A DNA stretch of 64,000 nucleotides from Auriscalpium vulgare. Taxonomy: Eukaryota > Basidiomycota > Agaricomycetes > Russulales > Auriscalpiaceae. Position 1 is the stretch's first letter. Every line of letters starts with the position of its first letter. The notes below the pieces were generated by a model. That model did not search any database. It had not been told where the DNA came from and was given only the letters and a program-made list of their open reading frames with translations. This document shows, piece by piece, positions 45,827-57,600 of the stretch. Location: NCBI GenBank assembly GCA_019915015.1, contig JAHBBC010000008.1:310001-374000 (forward strand), given 5' to 3'. A program made the translations under genes and the position numbers.

Positions 45827-46626
45827 TGTTAGTAGTAGAGTAGCGGCATGTAAAATCACAGCTCTTTTGACCTGTGTAAATTTTCACGCACCCGTAGGGC
45901 CAGGAGATAGCTGTGAGTAGAAACTGGAGAATACTGCACCGCTCCATGCTGTCAAATATTACCCTGCCTTTCACGCTCTGTCCAAATTTGACCTGGGCTC
46001 TGATAGCTCTCACGCTCACCGTCTGTCTGAATTTTACACTGCTGTAGTATTTATCCGTGTCATATCTTGCATCACAGTCGCTCTTAAATCTGTGGGCACT
46101 AAGGACCTCACTAAAGGCAGGCTAAGAACTTAGGGCCCCAAGATTTAGCAAGATTTAGCGGCAGATTTAGTATCCGTGTAGATGCTCCTGTTCTGCTATA
46201 CGCCTCAGGTGTATATCATGCCTGGCTTTCTGCCCTCCTGATGTTCCGTCCAGGCCAAAATTCTTGCCCATCCCTGCTTTTCATTTTCCACCTCTCTAGC
46301 CTTCCCAAGCACACTACATATGCACCTTTCTGTACATCTCAGAACTGCTGAGCCGGTTGTCTGACATATCCTCCACGTAGCAATCACTGTTCGTCTTTCT
46401 ACATTGCTGTGTTCAACATGGCTTCCTCATATTACATCCTCCGTCTATCTGTAAGACGCATACAACACCCTTATGACTGCCATACCACTGACGGCTGAAA
46501 GCTGAAGGCCTCTTGCCTATGCTCGCTTCCTCTTTGTCAAGGGCGCACACCCATGAGGATATCACAGCCACTATAAAGATACGACTTTCTCCCTACGACA
46601 GGCGTCTCTTGTGTACAAAGTTAATC
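45827..46626. promoter_or_regulatory. Intergenic region with an internal copy of the element end
   Basis: 46083-46104 reads CTTAAAT-N8-ACTAAGG, the same pattern as the left end (reverse complement) and the right end, followed by three GATTTAG blocks (46140-46170). Upstream, at 45850-46060, are five or more copies of the TGTCAAAT/TGTAAAT-type motif, for example CTGTCAAATATTACC at 45949 and GTCCAAATTTGACC at 45980. Confidence 0.6.
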
Positions 46627-47958
46627 CTAGAACTGCCATTGTGGCTGTAGCCAGCCCATCCACATCTCAGGTGGCTCCCCTTCAAGCCAGGCAGCGACGT
46701 TGAGGAGGAGCGGGACGGCTGCCTCACGGTTTCTCCAATAATCAAGAGATCTGAGACAAGAGATCAATCAGATGGCGCGTCAGGTGAGATGAGCCAGGAT
46801 GTCACTTGCCCCTGCTCATATTGCATGTCGTCCGGTTGAACTGCGTCCCGGAGCCAACCCGGATCTGGCCCAGATCTGGCCCTCGTCCACTTGACGAGCT
46901 CAAACTCTTGATCCCAGTCCTGCCCGTACCGCTTCCCCCCTGAGAACCACTCATTGTACCCATAATCCAAGCGCACCAGGGCTAGGCTTGGCAGGTTCTG
47001 AGCACTGTGGATCACCAGGGACTGCTCACAATACGTCTGCCATGTCTCCCCAGCCAGAGCTTGCCCAGGTTGGCGAACTTGATAGAGGGGATTGAGATCC
47101 ACCTCCGTGACAAACGTCTCATCAGAGGGATCGGCGGTGTCAAAGGGATTCGGGAAAATGATCCCTTTTGCCCGAAGATCCAGCGTGCGTAAGGGCCCCA
47201 GGCGTGCGATGAACTCCGGCCATATGTCATGGTTCCATATCAGTGCCGTTCCGTTCTAGGGAAAACATTAGGCCTGTGCGTGGACGGAGAACATTGACTC
47301 ACAGTTGGAGAGCATATGGTGTACTGCATATGCAGCGACTGCACCCCTCCACCTTGCCCTTGCACGGAGCTCCACCAACTTGCGATGCTCGTCCAGATGG
47401 CCAATGGGGGTACCTCGGGGAGAGAGCAGGTGATCCACAGATCTGTGAGGCCGGCCATCACAGAGATTGCCTTGTACGCGATAGTGTTGTTCATTGATGC
47501 CAGCCAGATTGCCTGATGGTCGGCAAACAACCAGCCCTCCTCCGGTCCGAGGAGCCTGATATGCAGGGTTTGGATATTGCAAAAGCGTCGAGCAGCGTAA
47601 GCTGCATGCCGCTGCCTCTCTGAAAGCTGCTGGCCTTCCCTGACATGATATTGACGAGACATGACAGAGTGATATTCAACGATCTGTTATCCATCGTGAG
47701 GTAAGCCTTCAGCAAGGTTGACGTGAGAGCATTAAAGCTCACAGTGGAGAAGAGATGGGCAAGGGAAGGTCCCCAATCCCCTCCGATAGCGGCAGGTGGC
47801 AATTCCGCATATCTCCAAAAGAGAGAGCATGAGAGGCGCACAGGCCCTAGATATTGGCGAGATAGGCCGGGGTGATCCCGCTGATAGACCTCTGAGCAGG
47901 TGGATGCAATGGCGATAAGGACATCCCTTGAAAGGCGGGGGGACTGCATTGCAGACAA
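46627..47958 (-). CDS. F-box/LRR-like hypothetical protein
   Basis: Minus-strand gene starting MSAMQSPRLSRDVLIAIAS (an internal ATG at 47949 is also possible). Exons join across introns near 47680-47740, 47247-47303 and 46755-46809, giving about 380 residues ending MGWLQPQWQF. The N-terminus, with LSRDVLIAIAS and VRLSCSLFW, resembles a degenerate basidiomycete F-box. The rest has leucine-rich blocks (CNIQTLHIRLLGPE, LTDLWITCSLPEVPPL, LRTLDLRAKG, LPSLALVRLDYG) at the spacing seen in fungal F-box/LRR proteins, substrate receptors of SCF ubiquitin ligases. It lies between the recombinase and PHD genes. The F-box call is tentative. Confidence 0.6.
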
Positions 47959-48360
47959 GAAGCAAAGAGACAGAATTACAGCCCTATTTATACAGAAAGT
48001 GCCATGCAGAATGCAGATTAGGATAGGCCCGCTCCCTGGCTCTGCTTTACAAATCTCTCTTGAATATTGAGGTCATGGTTCTTATCTGACTCAAAAGGTT
48101 GACAGAACCAAGCACTTCATCGTTGGGACAGTGCAGGAAAAGCTTGAGCATGTTTCACGTCCAGGCAGAGGGAAAGCGGAAAGCACACCTATCGTGTGAA
48201 TTTCAGCCACAGGCGCGAGCCCACACTGTTGGTTCGCGCCTGTGGCTGAGCACCAGTTCCCACACTGCCTTTGAGGATCAGATTTCTTTGGGCCTTCAGT
48301 TGTACTTCAAGTTCAAGTTCAAGATCAAAATTCTGGAGACTCATTTTGGGTACAAAATAT
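47959..48360. other. Intergenic region with a long hairpin
   Basis: It holds the hairpin at 48203-48249 and, near 48300-48330, a TTCAAG triplication. Both neighbouring minus-strand genes flank it: promoter of one, 3' end of the other. Confidence 0.5.
48203..48249. repeat. 47-bp hairpin, family 1 copy 1
   Basis: TCAGCCACAGGCGCG pairs with CGCGCCTGTGGCTGA around a partly paired centre containing ACACTGTTGGTT. The same hairpin occurs at 52645-52691 with AAGCGCG/CGCGCTT in the stem, a compensatory change. Confidence 0.85.
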
Positions 48361-50584
48361 CTACTCAGACTTCTTGTCAGACTCCTTGTATGCTATCCAG
48401 TTCCCCTCTGGAGCACCTTTAAGCACTCTTCCCTTCACAAGATTTGCCACTTCCAACAGATGACCACAGCCCCTGCACTTGAATTTGACCATCAAAACCT
48501 TCCCTCTGGCTTCACCTTCGAAGTGCCAAGGCCTGACTGCAAGGCAATCAGGGTTTTTGCACAGGCCAGGCAGTTGTTCTCCAAAGGGCTGGATCTTGGG
48601 GCTAGACCAGACCATGCGCGTCACCTCCGTCTCCTCGTCCCTAGGAGTCAGGTGGTAGATCCCAGTAGTGCGCGCAAGGCTGCTGGCCACATCTAGAATG
48701 TGTCCCATGACCTTCTCCTCCCCATTGAGGTTGACGAAAATCTTCCTTGTATACTCTATTACGAAAGTCATTGTGGTGTGGAGATTGAGAGAAGGGGCGT
48801 CAAAGGCATAGAGGTCATGAATGCTTTTGCGATTGCTATAGGATGGCACTTGGTGAATGAAAAGCTTGATAACAAAGGTTGGAGTGCTCACTTGAGGATT
48901 GTAGACTTGAGAGACTTGAGAGCAGGGGGAAAGTTGACAACCATCCCACATGAGAGGAGGAACCACTTGACTTTGGGGATCTTGGCCAAATATTTCATGA
49001 GGCGATCCCCAACAATATGCTCAAAGAACTGAGAACCATGTCATGAGAACAAATAAATGTCACAATAAGAAGGCATACCTCTGGGACAGTTACAGCCCCA
49101 TGTTCTTCAACAAGCAAGTCACCGCGAGTCTTCTCAGAATGAGTGCTGATGGCAACAACAGCTCCCTGGAAGGACTTTCCCATCCTATTGGGCTGTCAGT
49201 AAATGTGCTTTCACTATAGAATGAAAAGAGAAAGACACATACAACTCTAGAGTATCAATGAGCTTATCCAGCTCAGCCTTGTGCTTCTTCAGAGAGTCCC
49301 CTTTGTTGATGTTGAACTCAATCTCCTTGCAGACCAAGTCCTTAGGATTCTCCTGATAAAATCCTAGCAGATCCTGCCGCACAGCTTGCAAGGGTGGACC
49401 GCTGGCTTCAACCTGGCTTGAGCGCAGGCCTAGGAGCAGCAGGGGTCCTGTGTATACCCTATTGGAGGGCATCCCTGTAGCAAGGCCTGGTGCCTCCAGT
49501 GGTTTTCCAATGGTTTTGGATGTCTTCAAGTTCACAAACCCCTGTGTAATATTTAGTGGGCAATGTAACTCCAGCAATGAGCAGGGTGGGTGTAGGCTTA
49601 CTGTGTACGCATCCAGTCTGACAGTCCTGCCATCGGGACCTTTCCTTGTGATATGACAAAAAGGGCAGACAAATGTGGGCCCATTGTCTGCTTTGAGCAA
49701 GGCCTGGGGGACCACAACACACTCGTCACATGTGGCACGAGGGCACAGGTCACAGAGGGCCATTTCCCCTCCATTTTCACAGAGACAACAGTACTGCAGA
49801 GACATCTCAGTGTCGATCACTTACAATAGGCATAGGTACAGACAGACCTTGTCATGGTGTTCATCACTGGTTGCAGGTATGGCAACATCAGTCATGATCA
49901 CATCCTATGTTCCTGTTGAGCATGAATCTTATCAAGGAATATGGGGGGACATACTTTGTTTTCCTCCTGTAAATCAGCTTCATCCTTTTTATCGCCCATG
50001 CTCCTGCGAGGTGCATAGGCGCCTGTGGTCTTCTTCGCCGTTTGGCGCGTTCTCGTTCTCTTGGTGGCGGGTGCAGGAGCTGTGCCATCAGCCATGACAA
50101 CGTCCTATTTTCCTGTTGAGCATAAGCCATTTACAAGGAGAATGGTGCAAATACCTTTGTTGTGTTTGGCCCCTTTCCACGTGATTTTTTACCAGCAGCA
50201 GGTGCTGTGTTCTTGGCAGGTGCTGCAGGCACAACGACTTCCTGTGGACTGGTTCAGTCCTATCTTACCATGGATAATAGGGCAACACACATTTGTAGCC
50301 TTGCGTTTGGCTGAACGTGTTCTCCCACTCACATGAGGTGCAGGACTCTCAGGAGGAGATGGCTCAGGTACAGGACTCTCATGAGGTGATTGCTCTGTGC
50401 GCACAGGAGGTGCGGATACCTCCGTGCGCTCAGGAGGTAAGGACACCTCTGTGCGCTCAGGAGACAAAGCCTCAGTGCGATCAGCAGGCCTTGGGCTTGC
50501 AGAAGGTGATGGCGAGTAACCTGTAAGGTCCATATGGAAGGGATGAGAGACGATGAGAGACGAAGACAGATGTGTCGACGTCAA
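48361..50584 (-). CDS. PHD-finger protein with possible caspase/CHAT-like region
   Basis: Minus-strand gene with about nine exons. The N-terminus is a disordered segment with PERTEVS-type repeats, then a basic linker (TKRTRTRQTAKK). The PHD finger follows: YCCLCENGGEMALCDLCP, TCDEC and FVCPFCH (49800-49640). A helical linker (KKHKAELDKLIDTLE) leads to GAVVAISTHSEKTRGDLLVEE and KWFLLSCGMVVN; these two resemble the His and Cys strands of caspase/CHAT peptidases. After an intron the frame resumes NNRKSIHDLYAFDAPS and ends with a CKNPDC...CRGC zinc-binding pair before YKESDKKSE. PHD fingers read histone H3 tails in the nucleus. The peptidase reading is only a hypothesis. Confidence 0.7.
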
Positions 50585-51012
50585 TGTAAAATTTGTACGT
50601 ATGTCCTAAATAGGCAATTGTTTGTATGTGTTTGTGCCGCGTTCGTTTTGCTTGTGTGTCGCGTCGCCTCTTTCCCTCACCCTTCCCCCACCAGCAGGAG
50701 GCATCGTAGTGCCGCCCCCGTAGCCAGGCTGAGGAGTACCTCTGTCCTGCCTCGGGGACCTGTTGGCACGGAGGATCTTTGTGGCAGGGCGGCGTAGTAG
50801 CGCCTCCCCCGCAGCCAGGCTGAGGCGTACCTCTGTCCTGCCTCGGGGACCTGCCACTGGGGTGCTCTCTTCCCCCCTTCTCTCCTGTCCTCTCTCCCAG
50901 GTTTCTTACTTTACAAGGGGTGGGACATGACCAGCGTGCATGCTGGGGAACGGGTGCTAGGACATGGGCAACAGGCATGGGCAATAGGCATGTCCTCCCC
51001 CACTGTCTAAAC

Positions 51013-51066
51013 AAATATCTTGCCAGCAAGCGCGAGGAACTCCTCGCGTGCATGGTCAAGATATTT
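51013..51066. repeat. Hairpin, family 2 copy 1
   Basis: Outer arms AAATATCTTG/CAAGATATTT and inner arms CGCGAGGA(A)/(C)TCCTCGCG form a 54-bp cruciform-like palindrome. Confidence 0.8.
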
Positions 51067-51763
51067 TGGATGGCGTGGGAGGGCAGCGTGGCCATGTGGG
51101 CGGCGTGGTGTGGTGGGCGTGGCGGGCATGGCGGGGGCATCGTGCGCTGGTGATGTGGCAGGCCGTGAACGACGTGCGCGCGTGGGAAACAGCGTGCCCT
51201 GGCTGTGGGTGACGTGGCGGGCGGTAGACGGCGTGCGCGGGGCAAGGGACAGCGTGCGGGGGGTGGCGGGGGACGGCATGGGGTGGGCGTGGCGAGAGCG
51301 AGGCGGCGTCGAGCGGGGCGGCGTCGAGCGTGGCGGGAGCGTGGCGTGGCGGCGTCGAGCGTGGCGGGGCGGCGTCGAGCGGGGCGGCGTCGAGCGTGGC
51401 GGGAGCGTGGCGTGGCGGCGTCGAGCGTGGCGAGAGCGAGGCGGCGGGAGCGTGGCGGCGGGAGCGTCGAGTGCGGCGACGGCAAGCAAGGGTGGTGGGG
51501 ACTCACCTGGCGACGAGCCCGAGGGGCTCGTTGTCCTCAACATCCTCCCCCTCCTCCTCCTTCCTCCCTCTGCACCCCCTCCTCCACCCTCTCCAGCCTC
51601 CAGGCGTGCGCTGCTGGGCACGGAAGCGTTGCGCAGAAGCGCAGCACGGCGTCGTGGTGTTCCTCTTGCGCGTCCGAGTGCCGTGACGTGGCAGCGCCAG
51701 CTGCCTCGTCAGTCTGGCAGCCCGGCGTCTTGAGGAGTCGCCACGCGTACCCAGCCACCAATA

Positions 51764-51815
51764 AATCTCTCACCCGCCAGCGCGAGGAATTCCTCGCGTG
51801 CGTGGTTGAGAGATT
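51764..51815. repeat. Hairpin, family 2 copy 2
   Basis: Outer arms AATCTCTCA/TGAGAGATT and inner palindrome CGCGAGGAATTCCTCGCG. Both differ from copy 1 yet still pair. Confidence 0.8.
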
Positions 51816-52424
51816 GTGGGTGGGACGGTGTACCGGTGAGGCGGACAGTGTGCGGGGCGTCGACGGGGGGCGTGGGGCGTACACGGCGGGCGCGGCGTGG
51901 GGGGATGTCGTGCGGGGGCCGTGGGTGTTGAGCGCGGGTCGAGGGACGGCGTGCGGAGGCGGTGGGCGTCGAGCGGGGCGGCGGCGAGCGGGGGCGGCGG
52001 CGAGCGCAGGCGAGCTGCGTCAAGCGCCGGCGTGCAGCGAGCGCCTGCGCCACGCAGCGTCGAGCGCAGGCGGGCTGCGTCGAGCGTGGCGGGGCGGCGT
52101 CGAGCGCCGGCGACGTTGAGCGCGGGCGGGCCAGGCGGGGGAGACGGGGGCGGGCCGGGGGAGAGGTGGGCGGGCCGGGGGAGAGGTGGGCGGGCCGGGG
52201 GAGACGGCGGGCGGCGACGGGAGACGTGGGCGGGGGCTGGGGGACGAGGGCAAACACTCACCTGCGTCGAGCCCCTTGGGCTCGACTCCTCCCCTTCCTC
52301 CCCCTCCTCCTGCACCCGCTGCTTCCCTCCCCACCCCTCGAGCGCGCACGGCGCGGCGCGGTGACGTGGCGCGGCTGCGCGGCACGTCGTTGTGTTGCGT
52401 GGTGTTGCGTGCGCAAGCGCTGTG

Positions 52425-52452
52425 ACGTGGCAGCGCGCAAGCGCTGCCACGT
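52425..52452. repeat. Hairpin, family 3 copy 1
   Basis: ACGTGGCAGCG pairs perfectly with CGCTGCCACGT around a CGCAAG loop. A related hairpin lies at 52803-52828 and a weaker one near 51683-51712. Confidence 0.75.
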
Positions 52453-52644
52453 AACGTCCGCTGTGTTGAGGGCGGTGTGGCGGAGACGGAGGGGAGGGGA
52501 GGGCGCGGGAGTGGTGGGCGGGGGCAGGAGCGGGGGCGGAGGACGGGACGGGAGGGGAGGGCGAGTGCGCGGGAGGGTGAAGAAGAGAAGGAAAGGCGCG
52601 GGTCACGCGTGGGCGCACAAGCTGTGCGTCACGCGTGACGTCGC

Positions 52645-52691
52645 TCAGCCACAAGCGCGAACCAACACTGTTGGTTCGCGCTTGTGGCTGA
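52645..52691. repeat. 47-bp hairpin, family 1 copy 2
   Basis: TCAGCCACAAGCGCG pairs with CGCGCTTGTGGCTGA and the centre AACCAACACTGTTGGTT is also palindromic, so the whole 47 bp is a near-perfect inverted repeat. Confidence 0.85.
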
Positions 52692-52802
52692 GCCTCTCAC
52701 GCTCTCACCACCCTCCCCCGCAGCCGTCCCTCCCCCGCCGCCGTCCCTCCCTCGCCGCCGTCCCTCCCCCGCCAACTCCTCAAGACCCTAGACCGCGAGC
52801 GC

Positions 52803-52828
52803 GACGTGGCAGCACGCGCTGCCACGTC
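52803..52828. repeat. Hairpin, family 3 copy 2
   Basis: GACGTGGCAGC pairs with GCTGCCACGTC around a short ACGC loop. Confidence 0.75.
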
Positions 52829-53060
52829 ACTGCGCTCGGGCACGCAACACGAAGACGACGACGTGCCGCGCTGTCGCGCCACGTCACCGTGCCCCGCCGC
52901 GCGTCCCCGAGGCGTGGAGAGGGGAGTAGAGGGTGCAGAAGGTGGAGAAGGAGAGGCAGAAAGATGGGGAGGAGCGCAGGTGAGTGCGCCCGTCGTCTCC
53001 CGTCCCCCCGCCGCCCGCCACTGCACCCCCGCCCCCGCCCCGCCGCCCACGACCCCTGCA

Positions 53061-53878
53061 CGCCCCCGCCGACCCGCCACGCCGACGTCGACCCGCGCAC
53101 GCTGCCCAGCGCCCCGCCACGCCGACGCCGACCTGCGCACGCTGCCCTGCGCCTCGCCACGTCGACGCCAACCCGCGCACGCTGCCCTGCGCCCCGCCAC
53201 GTCGACGCCGACCCGCGCACGTCGACGCCGACCCGCGCACGTCGACGCCGACCTGCGCACGCTGCCCAGCGCCCCGCCACGTCAACGCCGACCCGCGCAC
53301 GCTGCCCAGCGCCCCGCCACGTCGACGCCGACCCGCGCACGTCGACGCCGACCCGCGCACGTCGACGCCGACCCGCACACGACGATGCCGACCCGCGCAC
53401 GTCGATGCCGACCCGCGCACGTCGACGCCGACCCGCGCACGCTGCCCAGCGCCCCGCCACGCCGACGCCGACCCGCGCACGCTGCCCTGCGCCCCGCCAC
53501 GTCGACGCCAACCCGCGCACGCTGCCCTGCGCCCCGCCACGTCGACGCCGACCCGCGCACGTCGACGCCGACCCGCGCACGCTGCCCAGCGCCCCGCCAC
53601 GTCAACGCCGACCCGCGCACGCTGCCCAGCGCCCCGCCACGTCGACGCCGACCCGCGCACGTCGACGCCAACCCGCGCACGTCGACGCCGACCCGCGCAC
53701 GTCGACGCCGACCCGCACACGACGATGCCGACCCGCGCACGTCGATGCCGACCCGCGCACGTCGACGCCGACCCGCGCACGCTGCCCAGCGCCCCGCCAC
53801 GCCGACGCCGACCCGCGCACGCTGCCCTGCGCCCCGCCACGTCGACGCCAACCCGCGCACGCTGCCCTGCGCTCACGC
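53061..53878. repeat. 20-bp minisatellite with a 16-17 unit higher-order period
   Basis: About 40 units of 20 bp of two types: A (GTCGACGCCGACCCGCGCAC) and B (GCTGCCC(A/T)GCGCCCCGCCAC), in mixed order. Rare variants GTCAACG (53281, 53601) and GACGATG (53381, 53721) recur after 320 and 340 bp, so the array grew by duplicating a block of 16-17 units. Three units make 60 bp, 20 codons, which keeps all frames open. Confidence 0.95.
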
Positions 53879-53959
53879 CACGTCCCCACGGCGCCTGCGC
53901 TCCCGCCACGCCGACCCGCGCACCGTCGCCCCGATGCCCGGCACCCACCTCCCGTGCTC

Positions 53960-54011
53960 AATCTCTGGTCCGCAGGCGCAGGGAATTCCCTGCGTCCGGG
54001 GGGCAGAGATT
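53960..54011. repeat. Hairpin, family 2 copy 3
   Basis: Outer arms AATCTCTG/CAGAGATT and inner palindrome GCAGGGAATTCCCTGC. It ends the GC-rich zone directly upstream of the TET/JBP promoter. Confidence 0.8.
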
Positions 54012-54610
54012 AAGTAGGGAGCAATGGAGCAGGGATGGAGATACACAGCGAAAAACGGAGGGGGCAGCAGGGAGACTGCATTCTTTAAATAATCCTGAGG
54101 TCAAGCCTCTACGGATTTGGCCGCAAGTGGATTCATTTTGAAGATAAAGGAAGGGGAAACGTATAGTAATATTTACAGAAATATTGACCAAGGGAAAAAA
54201 GCACCAGGGGGCAGTAAAGGATGCAACTGCCATGTTATTATTTACAAACGTATCGATCAACCGATAATCCTGGAAATAATACCATGGATCTCCCTGTCCT
54301 GCGCCGTCAGAATGGGCCCACTCGCGTCTGAAACGGAGGAGACATGAGGGCTGGGCATCAAAACAAAATAAGCCACCTTCGTGGTCCCCCATGTCATTCT
54401 TCCCACGGTCAAAAATCTTGTAAATAATGCAGTGGGTGTCCCCAGTAGGGGCAAAGGTATGGTAGTATTTACAAGAATATTGACCAAGGGAAAAAAACGC
54501 CAAGTCATTTCTCGCACTGAGTTTGATGCGCCGCTGTCAAATCTGACAAGTCACTGCTGGCCAGCTCTTGCCTTCCTCCCTCACCTCCCTCCCTTCTCAG
54601 ACTCTTCAAA

Positions 54611-57600
54611 ATGAACATCAGCTCTGAGCTTGCTTTGTTCCTCTTGGGCAGGGCCCCAGAACTCTTGGCTCTGTATCCACAAGAGCCAGAGTGGGCAGCT
54701 ATTTACAATGAGCTCTCTAGGCAACAGACTCCTGCTCTGGAGGTCAACCAGCTGGCTACCCCCAGAGCCACACCTTTCTCTCCTGGCACTTCTGGAGAAC
54801 GGTTGACCCCTGCTGCCAGTTCTCCCACTGGGCAGGTGGTCTCTGCAGAATCAATGGTTGAAAATGCTGTAAATGCATCTCCAGGCTCTGACACATTTTT
54901 CATTCTCTGATTTGCCAGCTAGGCTGTATCCCCAGGGTCTGAGCCATCCAGGCATAGTGAAAGGCTGGATGCTGTCCGGGCTAAAAAGGTGTGTGCCAGC
55001 TGGTTCTCTCTCTTTGTGACATTCACTCAGGGAGTGCAGGCCAAGCAGACCAAGGGCAGCTCTCCTGCCAAGGGCAGCTCTCCCGATAAGAGACTGCGTT
55101 CTGGCAAAAAAACTCTGGTAGGTCTTTGGCAACCAACAGCAGGTAAGATATGCTCACTGGATGTTCAGGTTCTCACAGGGCGTGGCAAACCAGCGCCCAG
55201 TGGCTCTGGCAGTGGCCAAGGCGGCAACTCTGTTCATTCAGACTGTAAAAGGGGCAGCGAGGCTAACAAGGTGATGGCTCCCATGGAGGCCATCCCAGAG
55301 TATGAAGGACTGGAGGCAATGGAGGTTGACGAGGATGAAGAAGAAGCCATGGTACGTTTTGAAGTCTCTATTTTTTGGCATTAATCTCACTGTGCTTGAA
55401 GGAGACGAGGGAGCACGTCTGGGTGGAACGCACAGTTCCTCCAAGACCAACTGCAAAAACCCTGCTGCTCCTGTCTCATCTTGGCGGAATCTCTAACTCC
55501 TCTTCCCAGAAGAGTCTCTCTGATCTCATAGAAGGTCACTCTGGGAAGCTCCCCCTGGAGAACCCAGCTCAATCTTGGAGCACACAATCATGTGGGGATA
55601 CTGGTGGCATGGTTCTGGACTTGTCCAGGATGAGATCTCTAGGAAATCAATGTGAAAATCTGGAGCTGGCACAGAAGGTTATCACCTTTCGATCCACCAT
55701 TGTCTATGTTGAACTGGCTGTGGAAGTGGATTTGTCAGTGCTGTTTCATCTCTCAAGGCTGCTATGATTAATTGTCTAGCAGCATTTTGAAGCATCAGGC
55801 AGTCTTTGCCAATACAAAGGACATCAAGAATCTGGTGGCCCTTTGGCGCGCTGTAGGAGGGAAATGGTCTGAACAGAATTTTCGCCTTTGGGTGCAAAAA
55901 GGGAGAAGATTGATCTATCTGGCTCAAGCTGGTAAGTAGCCCTGCTCATATGAGGAACTGCCAGTGATTCATCCTTGTCCAGCTTCCCTTCACATCTTGA
56001 CTGTCATCTCTGCTCTGGGAGTGGCACAATTATTCATTGGATCTAGGACCAAGGCCATAGAGTCTGATCTCATGCAGGTGGCATATGCTCTCAGAGCTGT
56101 TCCTGGTATGTGCTTTTTTATTTTGCAGTTCTCCTTCTAATATCTTGTATAGAACAATACTCTGGAAATCTCATCAGTTCCTCCATTATTCCAGGCCTTC
56201 TACAGGCCCATATACTGTCCAAGGACAAGTGTGGATTTCACATCTCAGTCCCTGTCCTTACTATGGAGGGCTCTGTGGGCTCTGTGGGCTTTCAGCAGCT
56301 GCATTTCAACAATATTCAGGCGTCTGATGATTATCTCTCAAAAGTCTTGGTGACGTACGTGAGATATGCATTTTCTATTAGTGAGCTCATACTGATCTCC
56401 CTCACATAGTGGATGGAAGCTTCCAACCAGGGCTCTGCTGTGGTCAGAAGATCTACCCCACCAGCAGGAGAGGCCTACTGTATTTTTGCCTAATCCTGGG
56501 AAGGTCTGGGAAGTGTCCCTTCCCTTTGATATCACCCACACTCCCAGCCCTGTGGGGAGGGGCAATAGTGAGGCCTGGACGGCCGCCCAGAGAGAGGCTG
56601 CTGCCTCTGCATTTCTTGACAGCCCATCAAGTGTGGCTAACCTGAAGAAGAAGGTGTGTTGGTTCAATCATTCTGTCATGGCTTGCACTTAGGCGTTGTT
56701 AGCTTCTCTCTCATGAAGCAGAGGGACCCTATATTTCTATCAAACCTGCTATATGCAATGGGTGAGTGCTCTGCTTCTTGCGCCCAGGGACCCCTGGCAT
56801 CCTAATGCTTGACTGCAGGAGGCCTCTGCATATCCGAGACAGCTCCCAGCACCTTGTTGGACTGGTGCTCTCTGACTTTGGCACTGCCTACCCTCAGTCC
56901 TTGGCCAGCATCACAGCTAAACTCCTTCATCTTCTTGGGGATGAAATTGGACAAGATGCCTCAGATATCCCTGGCTTCAAGTTTGCTGCAGAGCATCACC
57001 AAACCTACAATAGGTATTCTGAAAGGGTATGTTCCCTTCTCTCCAACTCCTGAACATCACTGAGACACACTCTTTTCCAGGGAGACAATGCTCCAGAGGG
57101 CATGCATCCCTACCTCCTCACAAAGGATGGGAATGTCCGGGTCAATATCCAGCACCGCATGCCTCGGGCTTCCATAGAGACTCGCAAGGATCCTGTCAGG
57201 TATATGCTCCTGGTGGAAGCCCTGGAAGACATGATGGTGTACATCAAAGTGAATGTGAGTCTACCTCTTTCGCCAAAGCAAAACTCATGTGATGACACCT
57301 TTCTTTCAAGCTGGCCCATCATCTCCCTAAGGTCTACGATGACCTGACCATTGCCATTGAAACCCTCCCCCTGGGCTCTGTCAGCGCGGCACACCCTTTC
57401 TCAGGCTTTGTGCTCAATTTGTCTGCTTGCACGCGTGGACATCGTGACAGCAAGGACAAGTCTGTGTGCGTTGTTGCACCATTTGGTCATTGGCAAGGGG
57501 GTGGTTTGTGTTTGTTTGAAGCAAAGCTGGTCATCCACCTGAGACCTGGTGATGTGCTCATCTTCCCCTCAGGGGAGCTCACACACTTCAACCTTCACTT

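Larger units (their letters stand above)
50585..54610. other. GC-rich hairpin and minisatellite zone, no accepted gene
   Basis: 3.4 kb of extreme GC content between the divergent PHD and TET/JBP genes, then about 0.6 kb of ordinary promoter sequence. It contains three families of hairpins, related blocks at 51490-51740, 52255-52450 and (inverted) 52800-52985, and a 20-bp minisatellite. Long open frames here are by-products of GC content and a 60-bp period. Near 54170-54550 are TGTCAAATCTGACA-type motifs and ATTTACA...TATTGACC pairs upstream of the TET gene. Confidence 0.7.

Noticed and set aside
51962..54141. Very long open frames on both strands (up to 683 codons), rich in Arg, Ala, Pro and Thr
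   Set aside because: They follow the 20-bp minisatellite, whose 60-bp period keeps all frames open, and they overlap each other; composition is simple and there is no domain or splice logic.
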